Below, piece after piece: positions 1 to 4,915 of a stretch of DNA of 5,080 bases. The translations under genes were made by a program, and so were the position numbers. This DNA comes from Candidatus Atribacter hydrocarboniphilus (lineage in GTDB: Bacteria; Atribacterota; Atribacteria; Atribacterales; Atribacteraceae). The first letter of the stretch is position 1, and each line of letters begins with the position of its first letter. The notes beneath the pieces were generated by a model. That model did not search any database and was not told where the DNA came from. It worked only from the letters and a program-made list of their open reading frames with translations. The DNA is taken from the NCBI GenBank assembly GCA_003542295.1, contig DPKX01000147.1, positions 1 through 5,080 on the forward strand, given 5' to 3'.

Positions 1-66
1 TATTCCTTTTATTAAGGTATTTTGTAAAGAAGAAGTTTCATTAATTCTTAAAAATCTCACCACCAT
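1..66 (-). CDS. Possible 5' end of an unidentified gene (partial)
   Basis: An open minus-strand frame begins at an ATG (64-66) and runs off the left edge, giving about 22 residues that begin MVVRFLRINETSS. I do not recognise the family. The ATG lies 36 bases beyond the sugar-kinase stop, and a GAGG (plus-strand CCTC at 87-90) lies between them, so this may be the next gene of the same operon. The spacing from GAGG to the ATG is 20 bases, too long for a normal start. An in-frame ATT at 76-78 sits at an ideal 8-base spacing, and an in-frame TAA lies just before it. The frame may therefore start at a rare ATT codon, start at the ATG with a poor site, or not be a gene. Nothing in the visible residues favours a function. 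Confidence 0.35.
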   Translation of the reverse strand, partial: MVVRFLRINETSSLQNTLIKGI

Positions 67-102
67 GTCTAAATCAATTTATATAACCTCAAGATTCAAT
101 TA

Positions 103-1047
103 TTATTTCTTGCTTAGGGTTATTAATTTATCTACCTCTTCTGGGAAGCGAGCACCTTCCATTGGACCTTTCCTGGTTACTGCCAATGCACCAACCGCAT
201 TTGCATAACGGGCACTTTCCTTTAAAGAACGTTTTTGGATAAGGCTGACTAAAAAACCGGCGTCAAAACAATCTCCTGCTCCTGTCGGGTCAATTTCTTC
301 TACTTCAAAGGCGGGAACATCATATTTTGTTCCTCGTGAATAAACCGTACGTCCTAATGATCCCTTTTTAAGAATAACAATATCAGTACCTTTTTCTAAA
401 AGTTCAAAAACAGCTTCTTCGGGATTCTTTTTACCGGTGAGCATGGTTGCTTCTTCTCCTGAGGGGAAAACAATTGAAGCATTTTCAATAATTGGTTGGC
501 AAAGCGCTCTCACCTTTTCAACTCCCAAAATTTCCGGTCGGATATTGGGATCAAAACTGATTTTTACTCCATTTTTTTTAGCGGTTTCAATAGCCAAGTA
601 AATGGTTTCTTTCCAATCCTGGTTAATTGAAACCGCTGAGCCATTAATGTGAAGAAAACGGGCCCCTTTAAAATATGAGCTGACGATCCGGCTTTTATCA
701 ATAACACCGCTTGCGGCATTACGGATATGATATAAGAATTTTCTCGATCCATCAGAAAAATAAGCAACAAATGCAACTCCGGTTGTCGCCTCAGGCTTGC
801 TTTGAAAATAGGTTAGGTCAACACCATCAAAACGAAGACGGTCTTGAATGACTTTGCCAAAATCATCATTGCCGATTGTCCCAATAAAGCCCACTTTCCC
901 ACCCAGTCGGGCTGCGCAATCAGCGAATATTGCTGGAGCACCACTGGGATAGGGACCAATGAATACTTCGGGTTTGTCTAAACCGGCTCCAATTTTTTCC
1001 CTCATAATCTCTACTAATGCTTCTCCCATAGATATTATTTCAGGCAT
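103..1047 (-). CDS. PfkB-family carbohydrate kinase (sugar specificity unknown)
   Basis: This is a cytoplasmic ATP-dependent sugar kinase of the ribokinase/PfkB superfamily, 314 residues long, which is normal for the family. An N-terminal Gly-rich substrate region is at about 31-50 (GPYPSGAPA), followed by GFIGTIGNDDFG at 53-64, FDPNIRPE at 165-172 and the PfkB signature DPTGAGDCF at 253-261. D259 would be the catalytic base and the surrounding GAG the anion hole. The FDPNIRPE block resembles 2-keto-3-deoxygluconate kinases and fructokinases, but substrate cannot be assigned from this. Two usual residues differ: Ile40 replaces the Asn of the common GGxxANVA motif, and Ser196 replaces the Asn of the NxxE metal/phosphate motif (SGEE, 196-199). 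The start is the ATG at 1045-1047. A longer reading from TTG at 1065 would begin inside the Shine-Dalgarno sequence. The 234-bp gap upstream and a candidate promoter suggest its own transcript. Confidence 0.93.
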   Translation of the reverse strand: MPEIISMGEALVEIMREKIGAGLDKPEVFIGPYPSGAPAIFADCAARLGGKVGFIGTIGNDDFGKVIQDRLRFDGVDLTYFQSKPEATTGVAFVAYFSDGSRKFLYHIRNAASGVIDKSRIVSSYFKGARFLHINGSAVSINQDWKETIYLAIETAKKNGVKISFDPNIRPEILGVEKVRALCQPIIENASIVFPSGEEATMLTGKKNPEEAVFELLEKGTDIVILKKGSLGRTVYSRGTKYDVPAFEVEEIDPTGAGDCFDAGFLVSLIQKRSLKESARYANAVGALAVTRKGPMEGARFPEEVDKLITLSKK

Positions 1048-1054
1048 TTGTATT

Positions 1055-1062
1055 CTCCACCT
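1055..1062 (-). promoter_or_regulatory. Shine-Dalgarno site setting the sugar-kinase start
   Basis: On the minus strand this reads AGGTGGAG, with GGAG 7 bases before the ATG at 1045-1047. The TTG at 1063-1065, which extends the frame by six codons (MRWRIQ), touches the site and has no ribosome binding site of its own, so it is rejected as the start. Confidence 0.75.
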
Positions 1063-1105
1063 CAAAAGTAATGGTTTTTAAAGTACATTTGTATTTCTTT
1101 TTGGC

Positions 1106-1114
1106 AATATAACA
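1106..1114 (-). promoter_or_regulatory. Candidate extended -10 promoter for the sugar kinase
   Basis: The minus strand reads TGTTATATT, an extended -10 (TGn followed by TATATT, five of six matches to TATAAT). No convincing -35 is found 16-18 bases upstream; the nearby TTGACT (on the plus strand AGTCAA, about 1119-1124) is only 8 bases from the -10 and so cannot pair with it. A start of transcription near 1099 would leave a leader of about 50 bases. AT-rich DNA gives many chance -10 matches, so this remains tentative. Confidence 0.3.
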
Positions 1115-1175
1115 TAAAGAGTCAATTTGGGAAAGTAACTAAAATAGTTTAATAATTTTGTTTTTTTATTATTGA

Positions 1176-1210
1176 TTATCTCTTATTTAAAAATTTTTTA
1201 AAAGGGATAA
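1176..1210. repeat. AT-rich imperfect inverted repeat after threonine aldolase
   Basis: TTATCTCTT on the left arm (1176-1184) faces AAGGGATAA on the right arm (1202-1210), with one mismatch in nine and an A/T-run interior that can also pair in part. It lies 72-106 bases downstream of the threonine aldolase stop. No T-run follows the stem on the minus strand, so it is not a typical intrinsic terminator, although it may mark the end of that transcript. The rest of the 1066-1281 gap is plain AT-rich sequence with nothing else recognisable apart from the candidate promoter and ribosome binding site. Confidence 0.3.
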
Positions 1211-1281
1211 TGCCTATTTCCGTCAAGGTTGTAGGTCAGGATGTTAGTAATTTTAAATTAACCTCATAACTAAATGCTGCA

Positions 1282-2313
1282 TTACAGAATTTTACCTATA
1301 ATTTCAATAGCATAATCAATATTTTGTTTGTTAACAACACGGGATGTGACCATCCGTATTAACTTTGGTTTTGCTAAAGTTACCAAAACTCCTTTCTCTT
1401 TCAGTTTTTCAAGAAATAGTTTTCCTGAAATATTAGTTCCGGAAATATCTGCTAAAATAAAATTTGTCTGTATCTGATTAAAATCGATTTTAATTCCTGG
1501 TAGATGTGATATTCCCTGAGCTAAATAATTCGCATTTTGATGGTCTTCTTTCAAAAGTTGAATGTTCTCTTTTTGTAGAGCTATTATGCCGCAGGCTGTT
1601 AGCCATCCAGTTTGACGCATGCCACCTCCCAGCATTTTTCTATATCTTTTGGCCTTCTCAATAAAATTGCACCTACCAGCAAGAATCGATCCGACCGGAG
1701 AACCAAGACCTTTTGACAAGGAAACCATAACCGAATCGGAATAACAGGTTAAGTCACAGACTTCTTTGTTTAAAGCAACTGCTGCATTGAAAATTCGAGC
1801 TCCATCGCAATGAACAGGTATCCCCTTCTTTTGGGCAAAAGTATATATGGCTGCAATTTTTTCTAATGGTGGAATAATTCCTCCGTATCGATAATGAGTA
1901 ATTTCAGTACAAATAAGGCTGGTAGGTGGGTAATGAATATCATCAGCTCGAATTGCAGATGCTATAGCTGAAACATCGGGAACACCAGAATGATCTTCAA
2001 TGCCCCGAAACATTAATCCCCCTACCATGGCTCCGCCACCGGTTTCAGATAGTCGAATGTGAGCATTTTCTTCACAAATCAATTCATCGCCTCGGTTGGT
2101 ATGGGAAAGAAGAGCAACCAAGTTTCCCATAGTTCCACTTGGGACAAAAATCGAAGCTTCTTTTCCAAGGATTTCAGCCGCAAGTTTTTCTAACTGGACT
2201 TGGTTGGGGTCTTCACCATATACCGAATCACCCAAGGTGGCTTTAAAAGCTGCATCGACCATAGCAGTCGTTGGGAGGGTTATTGTGTCTCGTCTCAAAT
2301 CGACAATTTTCAT
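1282..2313 (-). CDS. ltaE: Low-specificity L-threonine aldolase
   Basis: This is a cytoplasmic PLP-dependent fold-type I enzyme that cleaves L-threonine or L-allo-threonine to glycine and acetaldehyde. At 343 residues it has the usual length. Visible family landmarks are DLRRDT at 5-10, the GDSVYGEDP block at 28-36, SGTMGN at 59-64 (cofactor phosphate pocket), His85 in the segment expected to stack on the PLP ring, ITHYRYGG at 138-145, HCDGARIFNA at 168-177 (Asp170 for the pyridine nitrogen), and SLSKGLGSPVG at 198-208 with Lys201 as the Schiff-base lysine. Arg320 in LIRMVTS fits the carboxylate-binding arginine; the family's usual VTH reads VTS here. The start is the ATG at 2311-2313, 6 bases after GAGG; a TTG at 2323-2325 lies within that site and is rejected. 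Its likely roles are threonine catabolism and glycine supply. Stereospecificity cannot be read from the sequence. Confidence 0.95.
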   Translation of the reverse strand: MKIVDLRRDTITLPTTAMVDAAFKATLGDSVYGEDPNQVQLEKLAAEILGKEASIFVPSGTMGNLVALLSHTNRGDELICEENAHIRLSETGGGAMVGGLMFRGIEDHSGVPDVSAIASAIRADDIHYPPTSLICTEITHYRYGGIIPPLEKIAAIYTFAQKKGIPVHCDGARIFNAAVALNKEVCDLTCYSDSVMVSLSKGLGSPVGSILAGRCNFIEKAKRYRKMLGGGMRQTGWLTACGIIALQKENIQLLKEDHQNANYLAQGISHLPGIKIDFNQIQTNFILADISGTNISGKLFLEKLKEKGVLVTLAKPKLIRMVTSRVVNKQNIDYAIEIIGKIL

Positions 2314-2317
2314 TTTA

Positions 2318-2323
2318 CACCTC
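2318..2323 (-). promoter_or_regulatory. Shine-Dalgarno site setting the ltaE start
   Basis: The minus strand reads GAGGTG, with GAGG 6 bases from the ATG at 2311-2313. It overlaps the TTG that a longest-ORF reading would use, which would add only MRCK to the protein. Confidence 0.75.
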
Positions 2324-2345
2324 AATAAAACTTTTTAATACATTT

Positions 2346-2363
2346 AGGTTTTAGGTAAAACCT
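2346..2363. promoter_or_regulatory. Near-perfect 18-bp palindrome upstream of ltaE
   Basis: AGGTTTTA (2346-2353) and TAAAACCT (2356-2363) are exact reverse complements separated by GG. The site lies 33 bp upstream of the ltaE ATG, in the gap between the TetR gene and ltaE, and has the size and symmetry of an operator for a dimeric repressor. A loop of two to four bases with no T-run after it argues against a terminator. It does not resemble the palindrome upstream of the TetR gene, so the two may bind different proteins. A possible -10 (TATTAA on the minus strand) lies just downstream, which would let a bound protein block the promoter. Confidence 0.4.
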
Positions 2364-2494
2364 CTCCATGATTTAAAAATGGAAAAATTCTTTACTCCTG
2401 TTGGGGGAAGATCCATGGCTTAAGACAAGTTACTTGCTTTTCCGAATAAATATATCCTTGCAGCAAATAGAAGCTATTTTTAAATAGATTCCAA

Positions 2495-3070
2495 TCATTC
2501 TCTAAGAAAAGCTGTAAATATCTCTTTAAACATCTCTTTTTTATCTTTGGTAATAATTTTACCTTCTTTGCTTTCATCCATACAATATCCCCAAATACTT
2601 GATGTCAAAACTCTCATGAAATCTTTTCCGGAAATAATGTGACCATTGATAGTAACGATGTTGCCGATGGTATCGCCATAATTATCACGAAACACTTGGA
2701 ATTTATCCATAACCTTTTTAAATCTTTCCAGAGTATTGTGATGATGGAGAAAATCATATCCTGCCCGTTGAAATACCGTCATTAATTCGCGCTCTTCCAT
2801 AGTAAAATTAAACAAATTTTCAATTATGGCAGCTACTCTTTCTTTTTGGTTTTCTATGGGAGTAATGTCCTTCACTTTTTCCATTGCTTGAAGAACTAGC
2901 TGTTCGATAAGACCTACCATTAAATCCAATTTGCTACTGAAATAATAATAGATGGTTGATTTGTTAACCCCTGAACTATTCGATATTTCTTCCAAGGTTG
3001 CTTCAAAATAACTCTTTTCAGCAAAAATTCTTTTTGCTGCTTCTAAAATTTTTTGTTTTTTGTCGATCAA
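2495..3070 (-). CDS. TetR/AcrR-family transcriptional regulator
   Basis: This is a DNA-binding repressor of about 191 residues, typical of the family. The N-terminal domain is clear: KKQKILEAAKRIFAEKS (helix 1, about 4-20), then a helix-turn-helix at about 24-43 (TLEEIS, SSGVNKSTIYYYF) and the usual FSSKLDL that follows. The remaining roughly 140 residues form the helical ligand and dimer domain, which is too variable to predict an inducer. The start chosen is TTG at 3068-3070, 6 bases after AGGTG. The GTG at 3077-3079, three codons earlier, lies inside that site. It sits downstream of an outer-membrane barrel gene and LolA-like gene on the same strand, an arrangement common where TetR proteins control envelope export genes. 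A palindrome 38 bp upstream suggests autoregulation. It has no overlap with ltaE, which follows 181 bp later. Confidence 0.92.
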   Translation of the reverse strand: MIDKKQKILEAAKRIFAEKSYFEATLEEISNSSGVNKSTIYYYFSSKLDLMVGLIEQLVLQAMEKVKDITPIENQKERVAAIIENLFNFTMEERELMTVFQRAGYDFLHHHNTLERFKKVMDKFQVFRDNYGDTIGNIVTINGHIISGKDFMRVLTSSIWGYCMDESKEGKIITKDKKEMFKEIFTAFLRE

Positions 3071-3074
3071 AAAT

Positions 3075-3082
3075 ATCACCTT
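3075..3082 (-). promoter_or_regulatory. Shine-Dalgarno site setting the TetR-gene start
   Basis: The minus strand reads AAGGTGAT, with AGGTG 6 bases from the TTG at 3068-3070. The GTG inside this site could be misread as the start codon, but it has no upstream ribosome binding site. Confidence 0.65.
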
Positions 3083-3107
3083 AAATATAGCTTTTTTATT
3101 TTTTTGG

Positions 3108-3126
3108 CTATCATTCGAATGGATAG
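3108..3126. promoter_or_regulatory. Candidate operator upstream of the TetR gene
   Basis: The plus strand reads CTATCATTCGAATGGATAG. CATTCGAATG (3112-3121) is a perfect 10-bp palindrome. CTAT and ATAG extend it on both sides, with one extra G (3122) breaking the symmetry. It lies 38 bp upstream of the TTG start, where a TetR protein would be expected to bind its own promoter. No second copy is visible upstream of another gene in this window. Confidence 0.45.
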
Positions 3127-3162
3127 AACAAATCGTGCTGTCTTCAAAATACTATTAAATGA

Positions 3163-3190
3163 ATTCCCCCATTGAGGGGGATTGGGGGGA
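3163..3190 (+). repeat. Intergenic palindromic repeat, C5/G5/G6 type, forward copy
   Basis: The pattern is CCCCC, a short loop, GGGGG, ATT, then GGGGGG. The C5 and G5 tracts can form a stem. It has the same layout as the minus-strand reading of 3441-3471, so the two look like inverted relatives of one repeat family. Confidence 0.55.
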
Positions 3191-3203
3191 TGCGTTTTTT
3201 ATC

Positions 3204-3248
3204 TGTCATCCTGAGCCCTCGCTTTCCGAGGGGGTGAGGATCTCATCT
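3204..3248. repeat. Intergenic palindromic repeat, GTCATCCTGAG type
   Basis: CCCTCG (3216-3221) and CGAGGG (3227-3232) form a perfect stem around a 5-base loop. Outer arms containing CATCCTGAG and GTGAGGATC pair in part. The flanks resemble a short intergenic repeat, usually with GTCATCCTGAG at one end and GGATCTC at the other, that I recall from many unrelated bacterial genomes. It has no coding capacity. Confidence 0.6.
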
Positions 3249-3260
3249 TTTTAAATTTTT

Positions 3261-3290
3261 TCTCCCCTTGACCAAAGGGAGAGGTTTTTT
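3261..3290 (+). repeat. Intergenic hairpin repeat with following T-run
   Basis: CTCCCCTT (3262-3269) pairs with AAAGGGAG (3274-3281) at seven of eight positions around a GACC loop, and a run of T follows from 3285. It looks like a plus-strand intrinsic terminator, but there is no plus-strand gene to its left, so it is more likely another member of the repeat cluster. The arms resemble the widespread CCTCTCCCTT-type intergenic repeat. Confidence 0.45.
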
Positions 3291-3339
3291 TCATAGGTTT
3301 CTCGCTACCAAAGTTCACCAATTCTAAATTATTTATTTA

Positions 3340-3374
3340 GCTCACAGCTCACGATTCATTACTCACAACTCTCT
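3340..3374. repeat. Degenerate heptamer tandem repeat
   Basis: Five consecutive 7-base units can be read: GCTCACA, GCTCACG, ATTCATT, ACTCACA and ACTCTCT. The better units fit RCTCACR; the third and fifth are degraded. On the minus strand this is the TGTGAGY type of short tandem repeat found between genes in various bacteria. Confidence 0.5.
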
Positions 3375-3387
3375 CTGTTTTTAGGTA

Positions 3388-3425
3388 TGAGATTGCCACG
3401 TCACTTCGTTTCTCGCAATGACGGA
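3388..3425. repeat. Intergenic palindromic repeat, GTCATTGCGAG type
   Basis: The minus strand begins CCGTCATTGCGAGAAACGAA and ends GTGGCAATCTCA. ATTGC (3392-3396) and GCAAT (3415-3419) form the outer stem around a GC-richer interior. This is recognisably the GTCATTGCGAG...GGCAATCTC repeat that I recall from genomes of several phyla. It encodes nothing. Confidence 0.65.
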
Positions 3426-3440
3426 ACATTATAAAAAAAT

Positions 3441-3475
3441 TCAACCCCCCTAACCCTTTTGTAAAGGGGGAAACT
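3441..3475 (-). repeat. Intergenic palindromic repeat, C5/G5/G6 type, reverse copy
   Basis: Read on the minus strand the order is CCCCC, TTTACAAAA, GGG, TTA, GGGGGG, TTGAA. CCCTTT (3454-3459) pairs with AAAGGG (3463-3468) around a 3-base loop. The layout matches the plus-strand repeat at 3163-3190, making the two an inverted pair about 250 bp apart. An AT-dinucleotide run (about 3483-3494) follows. I see nothing recognisable at 3495-3555. Confidence 0.55.
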
Positions 3476-3558
3476 GATCAACATATATATATATTTTCAT
3501 TGTTATCCGATACTGCTAGGCAACATGTAAGTCTATACTGAAAATCCACGGGCATGAT

Positions 3559-3605
3559 AAAACAAGCCCCTACATATTAATTCCAATATTGTAGGGGCTT
3601 GTTTT
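3559..3605 (-). terminator. Strong hairpin ending the barrel-gene transcript (bidirectional-looking)
   Basis: AAAACAAGCCCCTAC (3559-3573) pairs perfectly with GTAGGGGCTTGTTTT (3591-3605). A further 5-bp ATATT/AATAT stem (3574-3578 with 3585-3589) lies above a single-base bulge and a 6-base loop. It begins 11 bp beyond the barrel-protein stop codon on the minus strand. GC-rich pairs are followed by T4 in either direction, with T6 on the plus strand, so it could terminate both ways. The core also resembles GTAGGGGC-type palindromic repeats seen between genes, so it may be a repeat reused as a terminator. Confidence 0.65.
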
Positions 3606-3616
3606 TTATAAAATTC

Positions 3617-4906
3617 CTAAAACACATGTTTAACACTCAAAGACAATGTATCACCAGCCATGGCCAGTAATGAAGGTGGAGCTCCGCTCGAAATCGAATA
3701 GGATAAGGTAACGGTCCAATTTTCTTTTGGATTATAATCAGTTCCAATAATATTAATCATGCTTCCATCATTGAGGTTTAAAATGGAGTTTAAAAATGGT
3801 TTCCATTTGCTGTCCGGGCTTGGTTTTTCCAATCGAAAAAAAAGATAGGATGAAATATCTTTTCCTTCTTCGTAGGGATTTCCCAACATGTAGATAAGGT
3901 TATAATAGGTATTGTCACTGGCTGTGTAATCAGCCCCAATGCTGGCTTTCCAATACATTTCATCGAAAACGTTTACCGGGGTAAAGTTGGTTGTTCCATC
4001 TGCGTTATGTGTTGTAATTTGATTGGTCCATTTCTCAGGAATAAAAAGGGCAAAGTCAGCACGGAAAGTGACTCCGGCGATTCCAGGAATTTCCCCTTGA
4101 AACTCGGCACCTAAGACATTTCTTTCCGGATATCCCATCTCGGTTTGCACCAAACTCGACCCATCTGGGTTGACTGTAATGTCTGTACGATAAGGGTAAG
4201 CATTGAGATAGTATCCTTTGAGAAAGCTAAAAGCCGTATCTACACTTCCCACATTTCCTCGGGCGCGCACGCCCCAAACAGGATTGAGGAAACCAACCTC
4301 AGGAAAGTACTGAACGGTATCAATTTGCATAACTTGAGGATTTAAATCCAGCATTGTTGCAAATTGATACCCTAAAAACAAATTATCGATTTGATCCGGT
4401 CGATAATTGGATTGAAATTCAGGTTGATAAACAAATTCCAATGACCAGGTTGGATTCATATACCACTCGACATTGAGAGCAAGAACAGGGATTTTTTCAT
4501 CAAGGGCATCTTGGCTGATCGATTGAGAAAAAGGTCGGGGATTAATATTATCAATCGGACTAAAGGCATCACTCGCTCCCCAGGTAAGATGCATATATCC
4601 AACTTTATAATCGATATCTTCAGAAGGCGTAGAAAAACCCTGAATATACAATTCATTTAATCGTATTGGAGAATGGTTGTTTTCTGATTGGTACTTTAAA
4701 GATACATCAGCCATGAGATAATAATCATCGGATAAGGATGGATTATATTTGAGCTGCAATGTTGTCCCATATCCAAAGCCTTCGGTATCAAAACCGTAGT
4801 TTGCATAGGCACTCACTTCGCCATAAATATCAGCAGCAAACGAAAAAGGGGTAAAAGCCAGAATAATGATCATAATTGATATAGAGAATAGAATACCTTT
4901 CATCAT
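3617..4906 (-). CDS. Outer-membrane beta-barrel protein (DUF1302/porin-like)
   Basis: This exported protein of 429 residues probably forms a transmembrane beta-barrel in the outer membrane. Residues 1-24 form a signal peptide: MMK, a hydrophobic stretch at 4-18, then TPFSFA with likely Sec cleavage after Ala24. The mature part alternates polar and hydrophobic residues and has many aromatic girdle-like strands (for example YGEVSAYANYGF, YYLMADVSLKY, WTVTLSYSIS). It ends in SLSVKHVF, whose terminal Phe is the usual Bam-recognised barrel signal. Phrases such as YMHLTWGASDAFSPIDNINPR resemble DUF1302-type barrels, an impression from memory rather than a search result. It starts at either of two adjacent ATGs (4906 or 4903), 5 or 8 bases after GAGG. 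The LolA-like gene ends 7 bp upstream, so the two are probably co-translated. Substrate and strand number cannot be assigned. Confidence 0.85.
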   Translation of the reverse strand: MMKGILFSISIMIIILAFTPFSFAADIYGEVSAYANYGFDTEGFGYGTTLQLKYNPSLSDDYYLMADVSLKYQSENNHSPIRLNELYIQGFSTPSEDIDYKVGYMHLTWGASDAFSPIDNINPRPFSQSISQDALDEKIPVLALNVEWYMNPTWSLEFVYQPEFQSNYRPDQIDNLFLGYQFATMLDLNPQVMQIDTVQYFPEVGFLNPVWGVRARGNVGSVDTAFSFLKGYYLNAYPYRTDITVNPDGSSLVQTEMGYPERNVLGAEFQGEIPGIAGVTFRADFALFIPEKWTNQITTHNADGTTNFTPVNVFDEMYWKASIGADYTASDNTYYNLIYMLGNPYEEGKDISSYLFFRLEKPSPDSKWKPFLNSILNLNDGSMINIIGTDYNPKENWTVTLSYSISSGAPPSLLAMAGDTLSLSVKHVF

Positions 4907-4911
4907 TCAGC

Positions 4912-4915
4912 CCTC
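4912..4915 (-). promoter_or_regulatory. Shine-Dalgarno site overlapping the upstream stop codon
   Basis: The minus strand reads TTTGAGGGCTGAATGATG. The TGA that ends the LolA-like gene (4914-4916) shares two bases with the GAGG that serves the barrel gene. Ribosomes ending the first gene would be placed to start the second, indicating translational coupling. Confidence 0.6.

Noticed and set aside
564..776. 70-codon minus-strand frame inside the sugar kinase
   Set aside because: It lies wholly within the kinase in another frame, has no ribosome binding site and shows no domain-like pattern.
2096..2338. 80-codon plus-strand frame opposite ltaE
   Set aside because: It is antisense to the conserved N-terminal half of threonine aldolase and has no independent signals; it is a shadow frame.
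2322..2369. 15-residue upstream frame (MERFYLKPKCIKKFY) whose TGA overlaps the ltaE ribosome binding site
   Set aside because: The stop placement is suggestive of a leader peptide, but there is no ribosome binding site before its ATG and the 18-bp palindrome explains part of the sequence.
2426..2436. CAAGT-T-ACTTG inverted repeat downstream of the TetR gene
   Set aside because: Five-base arms with a one-base centre and no T-run are too weak for a terminator and easily arise by chance in this sequence.
2392..2577. 61-codon minus-strand frame overlapping the end of the TetR gene
   Set aside because: Nearly half of it is the TetR coding sequence in another frame, and the rest is AT-rich spacer with no recognisable protein pattern.
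3163..3605. CRISPR-like array from the several palindromic repeats
   Set aside because: The repeats differ in sequence and length, have no regular spacers, and no cas gene is in the window.
4145..4345. 66-codon plus-strand frame opposite the barrel gene
   Set aside because: It is antisense to a clear coding region and lacks a ribosome binding site or family pattern.
4456..4656. 66-codon minus-strand frame inside the barrel gene
   Set aside because: It is a shadow in another frame of a gene with a signal peptide and barrel end signal.
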